Source of the DNA: Phaeosaccion multiseriatum | Lineage: Eukaryota > Ochrophyta, other classes | Direction of reading: 5' to 3' | Assembly (NCBI GenBank): GCA_965112735.1 | Contig: OZ218952.1 | Location: 4,340,001-4,404,000, forward strand | DNA: 64,000 nt | Shown: positions 62,720 through 64,000 of the stretch, one piece after another | Position numbering within the stretch: position 1 is the first letter of the stretch | Layout: every line of letters starts with the position of its first letter | Notes under the pieces: model-generated | Told to the model about the DNA's origin: nothing | Seen by the model: the letters and a program-made list of their open reading frames with translations, nothing else | The model's database searches: none | Made by a program: the position numbers and the translations under genes

Positions 62720-63646
62720 TCAAACAAACACGCACACACACACGCACACACACACACACACACTCGCGCGCGCAAACACGCCCGCACATGAGCAGAAGGG
62801 GACGATACGGTGACGATCATCGTTATTACCACCATGGCGGGGGGCAGTAGCTGCTGCTGTTGGTTCGTCTTCTGCTGCTGGCGCCGCCGGAAGGACAAGA
62901 AGAGGAGGAGGCGCCCAGACCCAGAAGAGACCAATCTAGACGAGGTGAGTGAGTGCACGAAGGAGTGAGTGAGTGAGTGCCCGAAGGAGTGAGTGAGTGA
63001 GTGAGTGAGTGAGTGAGTGAGTGAGTGAGTGAGTGAGTGAGTGAGTGAGTGAGTGAGTGAGTGAGTGAGTGAGTGAGTGAGTGGATGAGTGAGTAAGCGA
63101 GTGAGTGAGTGAGTGAGTGAGTGAGTGAGTGAGTGAGTGAGTGAGTGAGTGAGTGAGTGAGTGAGTGCGTGCGTGAGTGAGTGCGTGCGTGAGTGAGTGA
63201 GTGAGTGAGTGAGTGAGTGAGGGAGTGAGTGAGTGAGTAAGTGAGTGAGTGAGTGAGTGAGTGAAACGAAACGTTGTAAGTTGGCCATGCAGAAGGGTGC
63301 CATCGCTATAGAGGAGAACACTGCCATGTGGTGCCATCGCTATAGAGGCAAACACTGCCATGTGGTGCCATCGCTATAGAGGAAAACACTGCCATGTGCG
63401 CCCCCTCCCACACGTTTCTCGAGGCCATGGTTCGTTTGTTGAATGCCTCCTGTGCGCCTCTCGCACCCACTGATGGCTTCTTCTTCTTCTTCACCACCTC
63501 CTCACTCCTCTCCCTCCCTCTCTCCCTCCCTCGGACTGCTGATGCTCTGCCTGCAGGATCACGAAACCGTGGCGGCATCAGCATGTCACCCCCAGGAGCT
63601 TTCACTGCCCATTCCCTCGTCCCCGAGCCACCTTCCACACCGGAGG
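35623..63646 (+). CDS. giant modular cell-surface protein with FN3-like and novel repeat modules (3' end beyond window)
   Basis: I read 28 exons: 35623-36997, 37227-37352, 37620-37877, 38350-38516, 38878-40033, 40375-44463, 44745-46103, 46385-47749, 48063-49427, 49720-50942, 51178-51425, 51768-52117, 52379-52722, 52943-54107, 54418-54631, 54884-54945, 55130-55216, 55378-55833, 56187-56512, 56655-57654, 57783-57971, 58127-58945, 59413-60924, 61227-61508, 61828-61914, 62341-62451, 62796-62944, 63557-63646. All phases agree; 6,658 codons without a stop. The protein has a signal peptide ([20 protein letters not shown]) and a Gln-rich start. About 24 modules of ~110-130 residues (G-I-x-G-x-L-N-V-T-L ... 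L-T-Q-x-G-G-L ... Y-G-x-C ... Y-x-x-C ... N-N-F-T) alternate with FN3-like modules (QPxxLxLxW ... VDGW ... YYxRVAGHN). Three further modules (residues ~4864-5010, 5642-5800, 6419-6578) share D-I/L-P-A-G. Near the end come [20 protein letters not shown] and a KDKKRRRR tail. Many N-x-T sites suggest glycosylation. The adhesion role is inferred. Confidence 0.82.
38588..38651. repeat. (CA)n microsatellite
   Basis: A dinucleotide ca tract with cg interruptions inside intron 4 (38517-38877) of the giant gene. Confidence 0.9.
43127..49719 (+). repeat. four tandem ~1.64-1.68 kb near-identical exon-intron units
   Basis: Unit starts in the giant gene lie at about 43127 (inside exon 6), 44745, 46385 and 48063, with a fifth copy beginning at 49720 that soon diverges. 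Exons 7, 8 and 9 are 1,359, 1,365 and 1,365 nt, both ends in phase 1. Long stretches are identical by eye, such as the codons for the block beginning [20 protein letters not shown] and the block [20 protein letters not shown]. The intron starts (GGTGGGTGGGTTG or similar) and intron ends (ttcaacctcacagg) are also shared, so exon and flanking intron were duplicated together. Confidence 0.92.
47948..48000. repeat. (GTAT)n microsatellite
   Basis: A run of gtat tetranucleotides inside intron 8 (47750-48062) of the giant gene. It is absent from the homologous introns 6 and 7. Confidence 0.95.
52379..54107 (+). repeat. duplicated two-exon block, copy 1
   Basis: Exons 13 and 14 with the intron between them closely match exons 19 and 20 (56187-57654). 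The match includes the donor side of the intron (gtgagtgtgtgtgggt...ccatgtgtgtgtgcgc), a (TGCC)n stretch in the intron and the exon start coding [20 protein letters not shown]. Confidence 0.88.
54331..54390. repeat. (CCCTT)n microsatellite before an acceptor
   Basis: Pentanucleotide ttccc repeats in intron 14 (54108-54417) of the giant gene, forming its polypyrimidine tract about 30 bp before the acceptor at 54416-54417. Confidence 0.9.
56187..57654 (+). repeat. duplicated two-exon block, copy 2
   Basis: Second copy of the block at 52379-54107, 3.8 kb downstream. It diverges toward its 3' end, where it is interrupted by an intron (57655-57782) that copy 1 lacks. A third, more diverged relative is exon 23 (59413-60924). 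Confidence 0.88.
57718..57782. repeat. (CTC)n microsatellite forming an acceptor
   Basis: About 20 ctc units running straight into the acceptor ctcctcctcag of intron 20 of the giant gene. The repeat is the polypyrimidine tract. Confidence 0.92.
59157..59394. repeat. (CCCT)n microsatellite, ~240 bp
   Basis: An almost uninterrupted ccct tetranucleotide tract in intron 22 (58946-59412) of the giant gene, ending about 18 bp before the acceptor. Confidence 0.95.
61071..61189. repeat. (CCCT)n microsatellite, ~120 bp
   Basis: A second ccct tract, in intron 23 (60925-61226) of the giant gene, again on the acceptor side. Confidence 0.95.
61981..62228. repeat. (CTT)n microsatellite, ~248 bp
   Basis: A ctt run with one interruption (ctttttctt near 62171) in intron 25 (61915-62340) of the giant gene. 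Confidence 0.97.
62945..63264. repeat. (GTGA)n microsatellite starting at a splice donor, ~320 bp
   Basis: The donor of exon 27 (GAG|GTGAGTGAGTG) is itself the first unit of a gagt tract that continues, with few interruptions, for about 320 bp in intron 27 of the giant gene. Confidence 0.95.
63297..63398. repeat. three-copy 34-bp tandem repeat
   Basis: Three adjacent 34-bp units (63297-63330, 63331-63364, 63365-63398), each starting gtgccatcgctatagagg and ending actgccatgtg. They differ only at one or two central bases and lie in intron 27 of the giant gene. Confidence 0.95.
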
Positions 63647-63685
63647 GTACGTCCGTCTCTGTACCCCTTTCTGTCGTGTGCTGTG

Positions 63686-63688
<3 letters not shown>

Positions 63689-63764
<76 letters not shown>
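63689..63764. repeat. (GT)n microsatellite
   Basis: About 37 gt units downstream of the donor of exon 28 of the giant gene, in sequence read here as intron. Confidence 0.95.
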
Positions 63765-63767
<3 letters not shown>

Positions 63768-63845
63768 ACACACACACGTCCTTCGTGTGTAGGAGACGCG
63801 CCCTCCCATGGCCATTGCCCGCACACTCTGTCTGTCTCTTGTATC

Positions 63846-63976
63846 GCGAGAGAAGGTTGTAGTGTAGCTAGCGAGAGAAGGTTGTAGTATAGCTAGCGAG
63901 AGAAGGTTGTGTGTAGCTAGCGAGAGAAGGTTGTAGTGTAGCTAGCGAGAGAAGGTTGTAGTGTAGCTAGCGAGAG
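63846..63976. repeat. 25-bp minisatellite at the right edge
   Basis: Five consecutive copies of a 24-25 bp unit starting gcgagagaaggttgtag and ending tagcta, plus a partial sixth. The third copy lacks one base and the second has a single substitution. It lies past exon 28, so in the last visible intron or the 3' flank of the giant gene. Confidence 0.95.
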
Positions 63977-64000
63977 CTACATGCGTCTCGACGGTCGAGA

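Noticed and set aside
62936-63361. Long minus-strand open frame reading Thr-His-Ser-Leu repeats
   Set aside because: Translation of the (GTGA)n microsatellite in an intron; any multiple-of-four repeat without stops gives such frames.
1-64000. tRNA or rRNA genes
   Set aside because: I looked for the conserved T-loop (GTTCGA) context and anticodon-arm geometry; the few GTTCGA hits are in exons or lack flanking stems. A tRNAscan run would settle this.

Overview
This window is nuclear DNA from a eukaryotic alga, most likely a heterokont (stramenopile) or another lineage with a secondary red plastid. The evidence is as follows. Most genes contain introns, mainly GT-AG. Several precursors have the bipartite plastid signal (signal peptide followed by an [A/S]-[A/T]-A-F or N-A-F motif). 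There is a sigma-70 factor of plastid type, a lumenal precursor with a twin-arginine signal, a PPR-SMR protein and a ciliary protein (CFAP70-like). The sequence is GC-rich and full of microsatellites. The species cannot be named from sequence alone. The CFAP70-like gene argues for a lineage that is, or recently was, flagellated.

Layout, left half (1-34.2 kb): 12 compact genes, often in divergent pairs with only 125-202 bp between start codons. In order they are: the 3' end of an RNA-binding-like protein (+); an unknown plastid-targeted protein (-); a kelch-repeat protein (+); a WW/WH2 Ena-VASP-like actin regulator (-); a sigma-70 factor (+, 5 exons); a secretory-signal TPR-methyltransferase (-, 9 exons); an acidic protein (-); an ankyrin-repeat protein (+); a PPR-SMR protein (-); a thylakoid-lumen candidate (-); a CFAP70-like C2/TPR protein (+); a plastid-targeted FemAB-like/GNAT protein (-, 7 exons); and a WW-domain protein (+). 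Exon phases were checked by hand, and each multi-exon model given below closes in frame.

Right half (35.6-63.6 kb, running off the edge): one giant gene. It is read here as at least 28 exons encoding at least 6,658 residues. It has a signal peptide, about 24 copies of an unrecognised two-cysteine beta-type module alternating with fibronectin-III-like modules, three copies of a third module, then a short hydrophobic Cys-rich segment and a very basic tail. It looks like a single-pass cell-surface adhesion-type protein. Four near-identical exon units lie in tandem (43.1-49.7 kb), and a second block (52.4-54.1 kb) recurs at 56.2-57.7 kb. Its introns hold long microsatellites that start at donors or abut acceptors.

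Functional links are loose: a nuclear genome serving the plastid (sigma factor, lumenal protein, FemAB-like protein, possibly the PPR-SMR), the cytoskeleton and cilium (Ena-VASP-like, CFAP70-like) and the cell surface (giant protein). The most novel item is the giant modular protein with its mode of growth by symmetrical phase-1 exon duplication, intron loss or gain, and microsatellites seeded at splice sites.
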